Positions 63,753 through 64,000 of a DNA stretch of 64,000 bases are shown in pieces. The notes beneath the pieces were generated by a model. The model was given only the letters and a program-made list of their open reading frames with translations, was not told where the DNA came from and searched no databases. Numbering within the stretch: the stretch's first letter is position 1; every line of letters starts with the position of its first letter. The DNA comes from Actinokineospora auranticolor (GTDB taxonomy: Bacteria > Actinomycetota > Actinomycetes > Mycobacteriales > Pseudonocardiaceae), in contig NZ_PTIX01000016.1 in assembly GCF_002934265.1 (NCBI RefSeq), forward strand, positions 62,001-126,000, written 5' to 3'. Position numbers and translations under genes: made by a program.

Positions 63753-64000
63753 CACGGCACGCCGGGTTCGGCCGATCCGACCCCGGCCACCAGTCGTCGC
63801 ACCGCGGCGCACAGTTCGGTGCTGCTGGAGGGCTTGGGTACGTAAACCGCGCTCGCGGCCCGGATCCGCGCCACGTCCGGGGCCGACCACAACACGGTGA
63901 ACGCGACCGCGGGCAGCTCGCGGTCCCGCTCGCGCAGCCGGGTGAGGAGTTCGAGGCCGTCCATGTCGGGCATCAGGACGTCCACCACCGCGACCTGCGG
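63752..64000 (-). CDS. Response regulator receiver domain, 5' end outside the window
   Basis: The visible 82 codons show the second half of a receiver domain: phospho-acceptor Asp in VVDVLMPDMDGLELL, a Thr-type switch (VAFTVLWS) and the conserved Lys in AVYVPKPSS. There is no DNA-binding domain after it; the protein ends at 63752, overlapping the kinase start. The N-terminal part lies beyond the right edge. It is the probable partner of the MASE1 kinase. Confidence 0.88.

Overview
The window looks like chromosomal DNA of a high-GC actinomycete. Nearly every codon ends in G or C, GTG starts are common, genes are often coupled by ATGA/GTGA/TGATG overlaps, and RsbW/SpoIIE/STAS, TetR, ROK and LLM-flavin families dominate. 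A member of the Pseudonocardiales fits best, but that placement is inference from style and content. I saw no rRNA, tRNA, CRISPR array, insertion sequence or phage gene.

Layout. (1) 0-9.6 kb: a KamA-type radical-SAM aminomutase and an ATP-grasp ligase (cut by the left edge) read leftward. Divergently, a membrane-anchored flavoprotein is coupled to a second copy of the same flavoprotein fused behind a 14-helix MFS exporter, then a Kef-type antiporter. (2) 10.2-17.7 kb: a YqiJ-like OB-fold membrane protein, a flotillin (YqiK) and a 1,627-residue DUF3686-type AAA ATPase in one operon. (3) 17.7-20.4 kb: small genes, including a lipoprotein, a SnoaL-like protein and a TetR regulator. (4) 20.4-27.7 kb, leftward: a sulfonate-type operon (flavin monooxygenase, ABC importer, AprA-like flavoprotein, two-cluster ferredoxin) headed by a ROK regulator. 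(5) 27.9-40.5 kb: a conflict-system island. It holds a small membrane protein paired with a STAND/TPR protein by a shared short motif, an orphan TPR gene, and a five-gene locus ending in a TPR-CHAT caspase-like protease with WD40 and membrane partners. (6) 40.7-43.4 kb: an acyl-CoA dehydrogenase-like gene, a PIG-L deacetylase/methyltransferase fusion and a broken glycosyltransferase. (7) 43.5-49.3 kb: BrkB/YihY, a PLP decarboxylase, an SDR, an epimerase and a zinc alcohol dehydrogenase. (8) 49.5-57.8 kb: partner-switching signalling (two GAF-PP2C phosphatases, one RsbW-type kinase, two STAS proteins, one response regulator) around an Nramp-like transporter operon with two PRC-barrel proteins. 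(9) 58.5-64 kb: a candidate 22-residue peptide gene, a MerR/B12-type regulator, a secreted SGNH-fold protein that lacks the catalytic Ser, and a MASE1 histidine kinase with its response regulator (cut by the right edge).

The most promising leads are the MFS-flavoprotein fusion with its paralogue beside the aminomutase/ligase pair, the motif-paired STAND system, and the CHAT locus beside it.
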